64,000 nt of DNA from Telluribacter humicola (GCF_017355935.1 NZ_JAFIQT010000002.1:744001-808000); one strand, 5' to 3'. Shown: positions 29,502 to 39,237, counted from the stretch's first letter. Notes: generated by a model from the letters alone, not told the origin. Made by a program: numbers and translations.

Positions 29502-29606
29502 GTAATCATCCTTAAAGAATAGCCCGAATGGGTTATTCTGCTAGTACTTTCTCTGCTACGAATACACGTACCCAAACCTCGTGCAGGAAAGCTATATAAA
29601 TCTTTA

Positions 29607-29637
29607 CCGGACCCAGTGGCTTTATGCCTGAGTCCGG
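29607..29637 (-). terminator. Weak hairpin after miaB
   Basis: Imperfect 10-bp stem (CCGGAC-type arms near 29607-29616 and 29628-29637) just past the miaB stop. There is no long T-tract, so it may be only partial attenuation before the activator gene. Confidence 0.4.
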
Positions 29638-29650
29638 AATTTAATACTTA

Positions 29651-31096
29651 TTAGACAGTCGCCAGTTCAACCGCATGGCCAATCAGCGTAGCGGCGGTAC
29701 ATTCCGTAACCAGTACATAAGCGTAATCTCCTTTTCTGAAGTTTTCCTTCGAGAATACGACTACTTTATTCTGATCATTGCGGCCCTGCAGTTGCTCATT
29801 CGAGCGCTTGGAGGTACCTTCTACCAGTACTTTGTGTACCTTGCCCACAGCCCGTTGATTACGTTCCAGGGATAGTTTCTGCTGGAGAGCGATGATCTCG
29901 CTGAGCCGGCGCTTCTTGATGTCTTCCGGTACATCGTCGACTAGTTTTTTAGCGGCAGGAGTACCCGGGCGCTCCGAGTAGGCAAACATGTACCCATAGT
30001 CGTAGCGGGCATACTCCATCAGAGTAAGTGTATCCTGGTGCTCTTCTTCGGTTTCGGAGCAGAAGCCCGAAATCATGTCGTGGGATATGCCACAGTCGTC
30101 ACCCAGTATGGCGCGGATGCGGTCGATCTTCTGGATGTACCACTCCCGGTCGTAGGTACGGTTCATCAGTTGCAGGATGCGGCTGTTGCCACTCTGTGCC
30201 GGCAGGTGGATGTAGTTACAGATATTGTCGTACTTCTTCATAGTGTACAGTACTTCATCCGTAATATCCTTGGGGTGCGAGGTACTGAAGCGTACACGCA
30301 GGTCGGGACTTACCAGGGCTACCTGCTCGAGTAATTGGGCAAAGTTGACGTGCTCGGTGCCATCGGCGCTGGTCCACTTGTAGCTGTCAACATTCTGTCC
30401 CAGCAGGGTTACCTCACGATACCCGTCACGGAACAGGTCAAGAGCCTCTTTGATGATAGAGTGGGCATCGCGGCTGCGCTCACGGCCCCGGGTATAGGGT
30501 ACTACGCAGAAGCTGCACATGTTGTCACAGCCACGCATAATGGAGATAAATGCAGTAACACCGTTAGAATTGAGGCGGATGGGAGAGATATCCGCATAAG
30601 TTTCCTCACGCGACAGGAACACGTTAACGCCTTTCTGGCCGGTTTCGGCTTCTTCTACCAGGCGGGGCAGGTCGCGGTAAGCGTCTGGTCCCGTCACGAT
30701 ATCCACCATCTTTTCCTCTTCCAAAAACTTAGCCTTCAGGCGCTCGGCCATACAGCCCAGTACACCGATGAGCATGCCCGGCCTCTTCTTCTTAAGGGCA
30801 TTGAGGTGCTGCAGACGGTTACGTACCTTTTGCTCGGCATTATCACGGATGGCACAGGTATTCAGAAATATCAGGTCGGCTTCGTCCTCTGATGAGGTAG
30901 TAGCAAAGCCCGCGTTACGCATCACCGATGCCACTATCTCGCTATCCGAGAAGTTCATCTGACAGCCGTAGCTTTCGATGAACAAACGTTTTTTATTCAA
31001 AGGAGCCGGTTCATTTTCAGAAACCTTTACAATTTCGCACGCTTCTTTATCGGCTTCGGTCAGTATTTTTAATGTTTCGGTGATTCGTTGTTCCAT
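29651..31096 (-). CDS. miaB: tRNA-2-methylthio-N6-dimethylallyladenosine synthase MiaB
   Basis: A 481-residue radical-SAM methylthiotransferase, start ATG at 31096 (a TTG four codons upstream is less likely). The N-terminal UPF0004 domain has E-S-Y-G-C-Q-M-N and N-T-C-A-I-R plus a third Cys (G-C-M-A-E-R). The radical SAM motif is [20 protein letters not shown]-terminal TRAM domain ends the protein. It methylthiolates i6A37 of tRNAs reading U-starting codons. First gene of the cluster with the sigma-54 activator. Confidence 0.97.
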   Translation of the reverse strand: MEQRITETLKILTEADKEACEIVKVSENEPAPLNKKRLFIESYGCQMNFSDSEIVASVMRNAGFATTSSEDEADLIFLNTCAIRDNAEQKVRNRLQHLNALKKKRPGMLIGVLGCMAERLKAKFLEEEKMVDIVTGPDAYRDLPRLVEEAETGQKGVNVFLSREETYADISPIRLNSNGVTAFISIMRGCDNMCSFCVVPYTRGRERSRDAHSIIKEALDLFRDGYREVTLLGQNVDSYKWTSADGTEHVNFAQLLEQVALVSPDLRVRFSTSHPKDITDEVLYTMKKYDNICNYIHLPAQSGNSRILQLMNRTYDREWYIQKIDRIRAILGDDCGISHDMISGFCSETEEEHQDTLTLMEYARYDYGYMFAYSERPGTPAAKKLVDDVPEDIKKRRLSEIIALQQKLSLERNQRAVGKVHKVLVEGTSKRSNEQLQGRNDQNKVVVFSKENFRKGDYAYVLVTECTAATLIGHAVELATV

Positions 31097-31303
31097 ATCA
31101 AAAGTCAACAGTAATCTATAAGCGGTAGGGAACCGTAATTAATCAGAATTAAAAATTATATAAACACCTAATCGTATGAGTGGGGCTGCTGAGGTATATA
31201 AGGACCTCTTGCTCATTAAATCAAGTCGCAAAGGTACTAATTATTGTGATAGTACTGACAAAGTGGCAGAGCGACTTCACGTAAAATTTATCAAGAAAGA
31301 AGA

Positions 31304-33769
31304 CTAGAAGGGGTAGCCAACGCCCAGGTTAAGATTCAGGAAATTGGTCTGTCGGGTGTCAAACAGCCGGCGGCGGTTCAGGTCGTCCAGCACAAACTCC
31401 TTGAGGTAGGGGTCGTATACCTTCACGCCAAAGTCAAACCGCAGTACAAAGTAGGAGAAGTCATAGCGGATACCGAAGCCGGTCCCTACGGCTATTTCGC
31501 TGGTAAAGGTACGCCAGTCGAAGTCGCCGGGTGAATCAGAGCTGGCTCGTGGGAAGTTCCAGACATTACCCGCATCTATAAAGAGGGCGTAGTTGAGATT
31601 ACCGAAAAATTCGGCCAGAAATCCCCGGTACTCCAGGTTACCTTCCAGCAGGAGTTCTCCCGGTGCCTCTACCGACAGGTTGCTGGATGTAATACGGGGG
31701 CGCGTAGAACCCGGACCCAGACGGCGTGGGAGCCACGCCCGGATGCTGTTGGAGCCCCCCGCGAAGAAGTACTTCTCATATGGAGGTACCGAGCTGACCC
31801 CGTAGCTGTGTACACTGCCGGTGTTGACCCGGGCTACAAATGAGGCACGGGAGTTGACCGGCCAGTAGCGGCGGTAGTCGGCGTTCAGACGGATGTACTG
31901 GAAGAACTGCAGATCACCAAACAGGTTCTGAATCAACTTTTGCTGGCCGGGAAATATACCCAACGTGGTACCTCCCGACTCCACCGCCAGGCGTAGGTAC
32001 TGTGCTTTGGTGGGTATGCCCAGCAGCGTATTGGTATTATAGACATATGAAAAGTTAATATCTGACACGAATGATTTCCGGAAGCTGTTGATCAGGTTGT
32101 TGCCCTGTAGCTGTAGTGTGTCCAGCAGGTTGCGGAAGCTGGGATTCAGGCGGCTGGTGTTGATGATGTTCAGGTCAATGATCGACAGATTGTAAAAGCG
32201 GGTCAGGGACGGTTGCAGGGAGTACGTCAACGCTGACTTGACACTGGTACGGGTATACTCGGGTCGATTGACATAGTTATAACCAGCACTGACCTGCGTA
32301 GTCGGACTAAACTTACCTAACTGATAGCGGATACCACCAATGGGAGCCAATAACTGCGGAAACTGCAGCGAAGAGCTGAGGCTGAACTCCTGACTGCGGT
32401 ACAGGCGGGCGTCACTAAAACCGGTTACAGCTTCGATACCCCCGCGCAGGTTAACCTCAAAGTTTTCCAGACCACTAAACACGTTTCGTATCTTGTAGGA
32501 CAGGTTAGCAAAGGGACCGGGCGTTTGCTGGATTTGAATGACGTTAAGTCCCAGATCCGCTGATAGCTGATATTTGTCTAGCGGTATGGCCCGGAAGTGA
32601 CCATGCAGGCGGTTGCCGGTTGAGTCAAAGCCGTAGTTGACAAAGCGGAACTGATCCATCAGCGACAACTGACGCTGGGTAAGCCGCTCGTCCTCCTGGC
32701 TGTACAGTTGTCCGGGGCGAATGCGAATCTTACTGTTCAGAATGCGGGGCGAAAATCTCCTGCCCGTAAATATGTAGTTGATGCCGTTCCAGGTAGTGGA
32801 GTCTTTCCGGAACAACGTATCGGGCAGCGCGGCGGGAGGGAGTACCTCAAAAGTAACCGACTCTACGGTATAGGCTGTGTGCCTGGCCTGGCTCTGCCCC
32901 GGTTGCGCGGGCGGGTTATTCACCCGTACCAGTATATCGACTACCTTATGGGAGCTATCGGGGGAGCTGATGGTATCATTGACAAGAAACGAAACGTACT
33001 GGCGCGAAAATCCGTAGTAGCCATTGTTGCGCAGAAGCGTCTCAATACGAATACGTTCCGCCTCAAACGCATCTCCGTCATACCTTTGGAGGGGCTTCAG
33101 TTCAGCCTGTTTCTTCGTATTCTGGAGTAAACTATCAATGTTAGAATCCCTAACCTGATAAGATATGGTGCGCAGGTGGGTAGGACGGTTCTCCTGTACA
33201 TGATAGTCTACCTTGATACGCTGGAAGATGGTGTCGGTCTTAAAATTTACACTAGCGTTATAAAAGCCGTTGTTGAACAGGTAGTTGCGCATCTTATCGG
33301 CGTTGCGGGCGGCTTCGTTCTCATCGAAGTACACAGGCGCTTCCCCCAGTACCCGCATCATGAAGTTACCTTCTTCCACCTTGCGCCGGGCTTTCTCTAT
33401 TCGTTTGCCGTATTTACGCTGTATTCTTTTCAATTTGTCCAGATCATCGGCGTAGAGTGCGGCCTTTTGCTGGTATTCTTGGGTGATCTCACTTAATTTG
33501 CGTTGCTTTTCCTCCCGGTTATAGGCCACCTGCCCCACCTGGTAGAGGGCCAGGTACGGAAATATAGGCAGTCCCAGGAAACGTCGGTTGGCTTTTTGAG
33601 GAATCAGAGCTTCCAGCTCATCATCTTTGATAACCTTATTTCCCTTAATGGTGGAAATACCTAACAGGTAACGTCTGGATTCGGTAACGGATTGAGGGGC
33701 ACAGCCTGACAACCCCGACAGAAACAGGGCCATAAGGCATATCAGTATTACACAACGCTTGGTATTCAA
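31304..33769 (-). CDS. tamL: TamL-type BamA/TamA-like outer-membrane lipoprotein
   Basis: An 821-residue outer-membrane protein. Lipobox S-G-L-S-G-C (Cys about 23) follows a short signal. POTRA-like domains occupy about 30-380 and a C-terminal 16-strand Omp85 barrel with a final G-V-G-Y-P-F occupies the rest. The lipidated Omp85 form (TamL) replaces TamA in Bacteroidota and works with TamB in outer-membrane assembly. The only usable start is TTG at 33769; the codon three positions upstream in frame is a stop. The start shares one base with the divergent rRNA methyltransferase start. Confidence 0.9.
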   Translation of the reverse strand: MNTKRCVILICLMALFLSGLSGCAPQSVTESRRYLLGISTIKGNKVIKDDELEALIPQKANRRFLGLPIFPYLALYQVGQVAYNREEKQRKLSEITQEYQQKAALYADDLDKLKRIQRKYGKRIEKARRKVEEGNFMMRVLGEAPVYFDENEAARNADKMRNYLFNNGFYNASVNFKTDTIFQRIKVDYHVQENRPTHLRTISYQVRDSNIDSLLQNTKKQAELKPLQRYDGDAFEAERIRIETLLRNNGYYGFSRQYVSFLVNDTISSPDSSHKVVDILVRVNNPPAQPGQSQARHTAYTVESVTFEVLPPAALPDTLFRKDSTTWNGINYIFTGRRFSPRILNSKIRIRPGQLYSQEDERLTQRQLSLMDQFRFVNYGFDSTGNRLHGHFRAIPLDKYQLSADLGLNVIQIQQTPGPFANLSYKIRNVFSGLENFEVNLRGGIEAVTGFSDARLYRSQEFSLSSSLQFPQLLAPIGGIRYQLGKFSPTTQVSAGYNYVNRPEYTRTSVKSALTYSLQPSLTRFYNLSIIDLNIINTSRLNPSFRNLLDTLQLQGNNLINSFRKSFVSDINFSYVYNTNTLLGIPTKAQYLRLAVESGGTTLGIFPGQQKLIQNLFGDLQFFQYIRLNADYRRYWPVNSRASFVARVNTGSVHSYGVSSVPPYEKYFFAGGSNSIRAWLPRRLGPGSTRPRITSSNLSVEAPGELLLEGNLEYRGFLAEFFGNLNYALFIDAGNVWNFPRASSDSPGDFDWRTFTSEIAVGTGFGIRYDFSYFVLRFDFGVKVYDPYLKEFVLDDLNRRRLFDTRQTNFLNLNLGVGYPF

Positions 33770-34530
33770 TGCTATCTAAGAATCAGATCAAGTATATAAA
33801 TTCGCTGCAAATTAAGAAGTATCGTCAGCAGCACCAATCCTTCGTGGTAGAAGGAGCCAAAAGTGTCGTAGAATTACTGGCTTCAGACTACGAAGTTGAG
33901 ACCATCTGGGCCACCAAGGAGTTTCTGCAACAACACCAGGGCACCCTGGCAATTAGTCAGGTATCCATTGAGACCGTCACTCTTTCTGAACTCGAAAAGC
34001 TGGGATCATTCCAGAGCAATGACTCCTGCCTGGCCGTAGCTAAAACAAAGGAGAACCGGTTTTTGTCTGCCGATCCGGGCGAATATGTCCTGCTTCTGGA
34101 CGATGTTCGTGATCCGGGCAACTTAGGTACCATTCTGCGGATCGCCGACTGGTACGGCATCACCAAGGTTATCTGCTCCGAAAGTACTACCGATCTGTAC
34201 AATCCCAAGGTAGTAGCCGCCAGCAAGGGCTCCTTTACCCGCATCGATACCTACTACACCGATCTGCCCGATTTTCTGAGCCAGCATGGGGCCGGAGCCG
34301 CCGTGGTGGGGGCTTTTCTGGAAGGCGAGTCGCTGTATGACTTCCGGTACCCGACGCAGGGAGGGTACCTGGTAATGGGCAACGAGTCTCAGGGAATCGG
34401 TGAAGCCGTAGGCGCATACGTCACCCATAAAGTGACGATTCCGCGCTTTGGTGGCGCGGAATCGCTCAATGTAGGCATTGCTACAGCCGTTATTTGTGAT
34501 AACCTGCGCCGACAATTACACAAAGGTTGA
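33769..34530 (+). CDS. SPOUT family RNA methyltransferase (TrmH/SpoU-like)
   Basis: A 253-residue 2'-O-ribose methyltransferase. The N-terminal substrate-binding domain starts M-L-S-K-N-Q-I-K-Y-I. SPOUT motifs are D-P-G-N-L-G-T-I-L-R (motif 1), L-V-M-G-N-E-S-Q-G-I-G (motif 2) and I-P-R-F-G-G-A-E-S-L-N-V-G-I-A-T-A-V (motif 3). The target nucleotide cannot be read from sequence. Divergent from tamL with no intergenic space; its 3' end overlaps the converging yhhQ gene by 15 bp. Confidence 0.92.
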   Translation: MLSKNQIKYINSLQIKKYRQQHQSFVVEGAKSVVELLASDYEVETIWATKEFLQQHQGTLAISQVSIETVTLSELEKLGSFQSNDSCLAVAKTKENRFLSADPGEYVLLLDDVRDPGNLGTILRIADWYGITKVICSESTTDLYNPKVVAASKGSFTRIDTYYTDLPDFLSQHGAGAAVVGAFLEGESLYDFRYPTQGGYLVMGNESQGIGEAVGAYVTHKVTIPRFGGAESLNVGIATAVICDNLRRQLHKG

Positions 34531-35307
34531 GACAGCGGCTTCTTCGGTTAGCTTTTCGGCATTCTCCTTGCCGAGGTAGCTGTCGATCACGTAGTGAGCC
34601 AGGTACAGGACTGGTGTGGCCAATATGGCGACAACTCCTTTATAGAGGTAGTTAATAACTCCTACCGATAGTACCTGCTGAATGCTCCAGTTACCAAATA
34701 CGAAGAAGGCGATGCCGAGTACCACAAAGCTATCAATCAGCTGGGAAAACAGGGTAGATCCGGTGGCGCGCAGCCAGATGTGCTTGGGGCCGGTACGCTT
34801 ACGGAGCCAGCTGAAAATAGAGATGTCAAGCAACTGCCCCAGCAGAAACGCGACGATGGAGCCAATCATGATACCCATCCCCTGACGGAATATGCGGGAA
34901 AAGGCCGAATTGATGTTGAATGCGTTGCCTGCATCATCCACATTGTTGACATCCAGCCAGAACTGAGCCGGGGGCAACAGGGTAGCCATGTAGATGACTG
35001 TGAATAGGTACACAATGAAGCCGGCCGTGAGAAAAGAAATCCGGCGAACGCCCTTTCGTCCGAAGTACTCATTGATGATGTCAGTACTCAAAAACACGAT
35101 GGGCCAGGTAACCACCCCCGCGGTCATATTAAAGTCATACAACTGTCCACCGACGGGTATCTGGGAAGGAGCAATTCCCAGCAGGTCTTCCACCGAAAAT
35201 ATCTTGGCTCCGATAATCTCGGCAATTAGGGTGTTGGTAAGGAATAAGCCACATAGAAACAGAAACAGACGTTGCCGTTTTTTTTCATAGAGGGAGTGCT
35301 GTTCCAT
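34516..35307 (-). CDS. yhhQ: Queuosine precursor transporter (VUT family)
   Basis: A 263-residue inner-membrane protein with about six transmembrane segments. The VUT/YhhQ signature includes N-T-L-I-A-E-I-I-G-A-K-I, W-P-I-V-F-L-S-T-D-I-I-N-E-Y-F-G and the later D-S-F-V-V-L-G-I-A-F. It imports preQ0/preQ1 for queuosine synthesis. C-terminus overlaps the rRNA methyltransferase 3' end on the opposite strand. Confidence 0.93.
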   Translation of the reverse strand: MEQHSLYEKKRQRLFLFLCGLFLTNTLIAEIIGAKIFSVEDLLGIAPSQIPVGGQLYDFNMTAGVVTWPIVFLSTDIINEYFGRKGVRRISFLTAGFIVYLFTVIYMATLLPPAQFWLDVNNVDDAGNAFNINSAFSRIFRQGMGIMIGSIVAFLLGQLLDISIFSWLRKRTGPKHIWLRATGSTLFSQLIDSFVVLGIAFFVFGNWSIQQVLSVGVINYLYKGVVAILATPVLYLAHYVIDSYLGKENAEKLTEEAAVSTFV

Positions 35308-35368
35308 TGCTGAAAGAAAGGGATAAATGGGAAGTGTGATGAATAATGCAATTTATAAAACTTCCACA

Positions 35369-35410
35369 TACAAAAAGCGGCCCGACTGTAGGTCCGGGCC
35401 GCTTTTTGTA
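35369..35410 (-). terminator. Terminator after the aminotransferase gene
   Basis: Perfect 16-bp stem (35369-35384 and 35395-35410) with A and T runs on both sides, overlapping the aminotransferase stop by a few nucleotides; it lies upstream of yhhQ. Confidence 0.9.
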
Positions 35411-36655
35411 TCAGGCTGTTACTTCTTCTAGAGTTCGGGACGAATGGATACGCCGGGAGTCGAGGAAGATTTCTATTTTGTCCATGGCCTGGTTTAGTTC
35501 ATCGGCCGTTGGCAGGAATACAATCCGGAAATGGTCGTCGCGGAAGTAGTTGAATCCGGTACCTGATACGACCAGTACTTTTTGCTCACTTAGTAGCTCA
35601 TACACAAACTGGTCGTCGTTCCTGAAATCAAATTTTTTGAGGTTGATCCGTGGGAACAGGTACAAAGCGCCCTTTGGCTTTACGCAGGTTATACCCGGTA
35701 TGGCCGTAAGCCTCTCGTACACCAGACTCATCTGCTTATGTAGCCTGCCAGTAGGTAGTACCAAGTCCTTGATACTCTGGTAGCCCCCCAGGGCCGTCTG
35801 TATGGCAAACTGCGTAGGTACATTGGCACAAAGGCGGGCACTGGCCAGAAACAGGATACCTTCTATATAGGATTTAGCGCGTTGCTTGGCACCACTTAGG
35901 ATCATCCATCCCCCGCGGAAGCCGGCCGCCCGGTAGTTTTTGGATAAACCACCAAAGGTCACACAAAGGGTATCGTGTACCATAGTTGCCATGGGGTAAT
36001 GTACGGCTCCATCGTAGAGGATCTTGTCGTAGATCTCGTCTGAAAACACAATCAGGTTATGCTCTTCGGCAATGCGAGCTATACGTTCCAGGATGGCCTT
36101 ATCGTATACCGCACCGGTTGGGTTGTTCGGGTTGATTAGTACCAGTCCACGTGTTTTTGGAGTAATTTTGCTTTCGAGATCATCCAGATCAGGATTCCAG
36201 TCCGACTCTTCGTCACAGATGTAGTGAACAGGCTTACCACCGCTCAACGCTACCGAGGTAGTCCAGAGGGGGTAGTCAGGCGAAGGTACCAGGATCTCGT
36301 CGCCCGGGTTGAGCAGGGCCTGCATGGATAGCAGGATCAGTTCGCTGACGCCATTCCCGATAAAAATATCGTTGATTTCGACATCCGGTATACCCAGTGT
36401 CTGCGTGTAGTGCATCACCGCCTTCCGGGCCGGAAACAAGCCCCGCGAGTCGGCATAGCCCTGCGCGTTACGGATGTTCATGATAATGTCGTGAACGATC
36501 TCGTCGGGCGCGTCAAAACCAAACGGAGCCGGATTGCCAATATTCAGATTGATAACTTTATAGCCCTGGCTTTCCAGTTCCAGTGCCTTCTGATATACAG
36601 GTCCTCTGATGTCGTATTTAAGGTGGTCAAGTCGGTGACTTTTCAAAAAATCCAT
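35411..36655 (-). CDS. Class I/II PLP-dependent aminotransferase (AlaA-like)
   Basis: A 414-residue enzyme from the ATG at 36655; the frame extends to 36712 but M-D-F-L-K-S-H-R-L is the natural start. Motifs: N-I-G-N-P-A-P-F-G-F near the N-terminus, the substrate loop N-P-N-N-P-T-G-A-V, D-E-I-Y-D-K-I, and the PLP lysine in F-G-G-L-S-K-N-Y-R. This arrangement matches alanine/glutamate-pyruvate transaminases of the AlaA/AlaC type. Full length. Confidence 0.9.
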   Translation of the reverse strand: MDFLKSHRLDHLKYDIRGPVYQKALELESQGYKVINLNIGNPAPFGFDAPDEIVHDIIMNIRNAQGYADSRGLFPARKAVMHYTQTLGIPDVEINDIFIGNGVSELILLSMQALLNPGDEILVPSPDYPLWTTSVALSGGKPVHYICDEESDWNPDLDDLESKITPKTRGLVLINPNNPTGAVYDKAILERIARIAEEHNLIVFSDEIYDKILYDGAVHYPMATMVHDTLCVTFGGLSKNYRAAGFRGGWMILSGAKQRAKSYIEGILFLASARLCANVPTQFAIQTALGGYQSIKDLVLPTGRLHKQMSLVYERLTAIPGITCVKPKGALYLFPRINLKKFDFRNDDQFVYELLSEQKVLVVSGTGFNYFRDDHFRIVFLPTADELNQAMDKIEIFLDSRRIHSSRTLEEVTA

Positions 36656-36814
36656 ACGTACGCGGGAATAGTTAATGCTTACCTGAAGCTTAGCAAATAA
36701 AACCTCTGCCAAGCAGTCATACTGCTATAAGCAAAGGTAGGGAATTTGGAGAGAATGGAAGGTATAGATGGGGCGAAATGTAGTGCTTCGTGCTCCTGAG
36801 GATTTAGCTATGGA

Positions 36815-37258
36815 TTATTCAACCAACTGGCGTAGGTGGTGCTCCATGTGCGCCAGGTAGTCTTCGGCCAGGAATAGCAGAGTATGTTCTTCGGCCAGGT
36901 CTTTTCCGATGTTGCAGGTCTTGAAGTAGTGATCCGGCGGCATGGCCCGCAGTACCCGGCAGAGGTGGTTATTCAGTCCTTCCCACAATTGCAGTAACTC
37001 CTCGGTGGGGTAGTGCTCATAATCCTGCAGGCGTACCCACTCATCCTGATTATAGATGATCCTAGGCGTAGTTTCGTACTGGCTCCGGACAAAACGCTGA
37101 ATGTTATTCTGCGCTGAGTCCACCAGATGTCCGATGGTTTCCTTCCTGCTCCATTTCAGAGGAGAGTCCTTAAAGCCTAATTTTTCTTCCGGAATGGCGC
37201 GCAGCGCCGGTAACGACTGGCGTACAGTCTGTTCAATCTTGTTGATTACCTCCTTCAT
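36815..37258 (-). CDS. DinB family protein
   Basis: A 147-residue four-helix-bundle protein of the DinB/YfiT metalloenzyme superfamily. Metal-ligand histidines are visible in E-T-I-G-H-L-V-D-S-A and near the end in L-A-H-M-E-H-H-L-R-Q-L. Members act as thiol-dependent transferases; the function of this one is unknown. Confidence 0.85.
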   Translation of the reverse strand: MKEVINKIEQTVRQSLPALRAIPEEKLGFKDSPLKWSRKETIGHLVDSAQNNIQRFVRSQYETTPRIIYNQDEWVRLQDYEHYPTEELLQLWEGLNNHLCRVLRAMPPDHYFKTCNIGKDLAEEHTLLFLAEDYLAHMEHHLRQLVE

Positions 37259-37531
37259 TGTAAATCAAAATTGCTGGATAGTAGACTACTATGGCCCTTT
37301 TCTTGATATTTTACGGTATATTCTATTAAATGTTAAAATATTGTAGGGGTATATTCTTATAGATTACGTCTCCTATACTAAAGACGCATATCCGTACAGG
37401 ATGTTTGTTTTAATAAAAATCATAGCTGTGTCGATAGTCACTTGTTAAAAAGAATGAGTACTATACTCGATGACACAGTTACATGCTAACTGAGTATTAC
37501 TGCAAGTAGAATTTTTGTTTTCATAGGTTAG

Positions 37532-37567
37532 AAAAGCCAGTTGTGTCAGATCATAGCTGGCTTTTTT
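37532..37567 (+). terminator. Orphan plus-strand terminator
   Basis: AAAAGCCAG (37532-37540) pairs with CTGGCTTTT (37557-37565) and is followed by a T run. No plus-strand gene ends before it; see the small RNA finding. Confidence 0.7.
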
Positions 37568-37605
37568 GTGTGCTATACCTTACAAAAGTATCCTATATAA
37601 ATAAA

Positions 37606-37632
37606 AAAGGCCGGGCTTAGTACCCGGCCTTT
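37606..37632 (-). terminator. Terminator after the collagen-like lipoprotein gene
   Basis: Stem AAAGGCCGGG/CCCGGCCTTT with 7-nt loop, just past the collagen-like lipoprotein stop. Confidence 0.85.
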
Positions 37633-37638
37633 CTGATA

Positions 37639-38235
37639 TTAAAGCTGCTTGGTTCTGGCTTTGTACTTCTTGATACTGCTCTCGTCAATCTGATAGTACT
37701 TCTTCACTTCCTCGTAGTTTGAAAGGTCAACCCCTTTTACCCGTAAATTTTCGGTATAACTGGCCGGGATAATAACTACCCGGAAGGTTTGATTTTGAGT
37801 CCATTCAGCACCAAGGGTAGCCCTATCAAATTGTGCGTCTATGAAGACGCTGGCATCCAGGAAGGAGTGATCAAAATTGTATTGCATAATTCCCTGCGGC
37901 ATTAATACTGTTTGGGGAAGCAGGCGCCAGACCGGTATGGGACCTGATGGATCCTCCAATTCTTCCCATAGGCGGTATACCAATACGGCATCTGTTTCAA
38001 ATACTTCAATCTCCTCAGGTGGGAAGTCAAAGTAGACACGGTAATCGTTTCCACTGTTGAGAGATCCTTCAAAATCAAAAATGGCATTAACGCCGGCTTG
38101 ACCATTCTGACCGGGTTGACCAGCCGGGCCAGCCGGTCCTTGTGGGCCGGGTACTCCCTGTGGTCCTTCGGGACCTTCACATCCTAAAAACAGGACAGAC
38201 GTGGACAGTAAGAGAGAAAAAAATAGTTTTTTCAT
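37639..38235 (-). CDS. Collagen-like lipoprotein
   Basis: A 198-residue lipoprotein: signal ending V-L-F-L-G-C (Cys19), then about nine G-X-Y triplets (G-P-E-G-P-Q-G-V-P-G-P-Q, G-P-A-G-P-A-G-Q-P-G) up to residue 47, then a globular C-terminal domain of about 140 residues with a W-x-L-L-P-Q-T-V-L-M motif and a Lys-rich tail. The collagen stretch suggests trimerisation on the cell surface; such triple-helix lipoproteins recur in Bacteroidota with unknown roles. Confidence 0.85.
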   Translation of the reverse strand: MKKLFFSLLLSTSVLFLGCEGPEGPQGVPGPQGPAGPAGQPGQNGQAGVNAIFDFEGSLNSGNDYRVYFDFPPEEIEVFETDAVLVYRLWEELEDPSGPIPVWRLLPQTVLMPQGIMQYNFDHSFLDASVFIDAQFDRATLGAEWTQNQTFRVVIIPASYTENLRVKGVDLSNYEEVKKYYQIDESSIKKYKARTKQL

Positions 38236-38378
38236 GAGTGAATGAGTTAAGGATTTTAATTGTGTATACCCTATATCTACTCATGAAGTACATAATATGT
38301 TTTATAGTTGAACATTAATATAAAGCTGTAGTTTAGTAGTGGAAATAGATCTTCAACTTTCACCTCTATTACAATCAC

Positions 38379-38801
38379 ATGATCAACCGTAAAGCTACCG
38401 CCGTCTGGAACGGCACCGGAAAAGAAGGAAAAGGAGTAATCAGTACTCAGAGTACCGTGCTTGAAAATACGCAGTATTCATTTAATACCCGTTTTGCTGA
38501 GGGCAAGGGTACCAACCCCGAAGAGCTTATCGCGGCGGCTCACGCGGGCTGCTTTGCCATGAAGCTAAGCTTTGACCTGAACGCGGCAGGATTTACGGCG
38601 GATGAGATCAATGCCACCGCTACCGTAACTCTGGACCCATCACAGGGAGCCGTTACGAAAAGTCATCTGCTAGTGAAAGCGCGGATTCCGGAGATAGATG
38701 AAAATAAATTTAAGGAACTGGCAGAAGGAGCTAAGCAAGGTTGTCCTATATCCAAGTTGCTCAACGCGGAGCTGACACTGGATGCTCAGCTGGTTTCTTA
38801 A
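38379..38801 (+). CDS. OsmC family peroxiredoxin
   Basis: A 140-residue protein with OsmC hallmarks: N-P-E-E-L-I-A-A-A-H-A-G-C-F-A-M near residue 45-60 (first catalytic Cys) and A-K-Q-G-C-P-I-S-K-L near residue 117-128 (second Cys). It reduces organic hydroperoxides in the cytoplasm. Single gene with a perfect hairpin after its stop. Confidence 0.93.
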   Translation: MINRKATAVWNGTGKEGKGVISTQSTVLENTQYSFNTRFAEGKGTNPEELIAAAHAGCFAMKLSFDLNAAGFTADEINATATVTLDPSQGAVTKSHLLVKARIPEIDENKFKELAEGAKQGCPISKLLNAELTLDAQLVS

Positions 38802-38820
38802 AATAATTAGGCATTACTAA

Positions 38821-38854
38821 CAGGAAAGGCCCGCTGCAGTGCGGGCCTTTCCTG
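38821..38854. terminator. Bidirectional terminator
   Basis: Perfect 14-bp stem (38821-38834 and 38841-38854) between the OsmC and SemiSWEET genes. Confidence 0.92.
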
Positions 38855-38861
38855 TTATAGC

Positions 38862-39119
38862 TCAGGCTACATTCCTGTATTTGTACTTAAAGAAAAGAAT
38901 GACCAGTGATAGCAACAGCGTTACGGCATTGGCGGCTACTACCGGGAAGGAGTTGGTCATCAGGCCATAGGTGAGCCACATGAATACTCCCAGCGTAAAG
39001 AGCAAAAACATCGCCAGTGAAACGTCTTTGGCCGACTTGGTTTTATAAATCTGTATAACCTGGGGTACGAAAGCCAGCGTGGTAAGGCATCCGGCCAGAT
39101 ATCCTAAAACTTCTAACAT
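38862..39119 (-). CDS. SemiSWEET sugar transporter
   Basis: An 85-residue three-helix membrane protein. The first helix carries the family motif L-A-G-C-L-T-T-L-A-F-V-P-Q-V (P-Q-loop), the third has W-L-T-Y-G-L. It functions as a dimer moving small sugars across the inner membrane. Substrate not predictable. Confidence 0.9.
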   Translation of the reverse strand: MLEVLGYLAGCLTTLAFVPQVIQIYKTKSAKDVSLAMFLLFTLGVFMWLTYGLMTNSFPVVAANAVTLLLSLVILFFKYKYRNVA

Positions 39120-39237
39120 CTACTGTGCTTGAATAGGTGGTGTTACTTGAAGCAAAGATAGCGGGATAATTATAGGATCTGGTTGTATATCTTCTATGAT
39201 TCTTTATAAAGTACAATAACTGGGCTTAAAAATGTAA

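Larger units (their letters stand above)
37259..37638. other. Gene-free stretch with an orphan terminator
   Basis: About 380 bp with no credible protein gene (the longest plus-strand frame after a start at about 37402 is 15 codons). It holds paired segments (CTGTGTCGA near 37425 facing TCGA-TGACACAG near 37467) and a plus-strand terminator at 37532-37567 with nothing annotated before it, so a small RNA is possible. Confidence 0.4.

Noticed and set aside
30335-30892. 185-codon plus-strand frame inside miaB
   Set aside because: Shadow of a well-conserved gene on the other strand; no domain seen.
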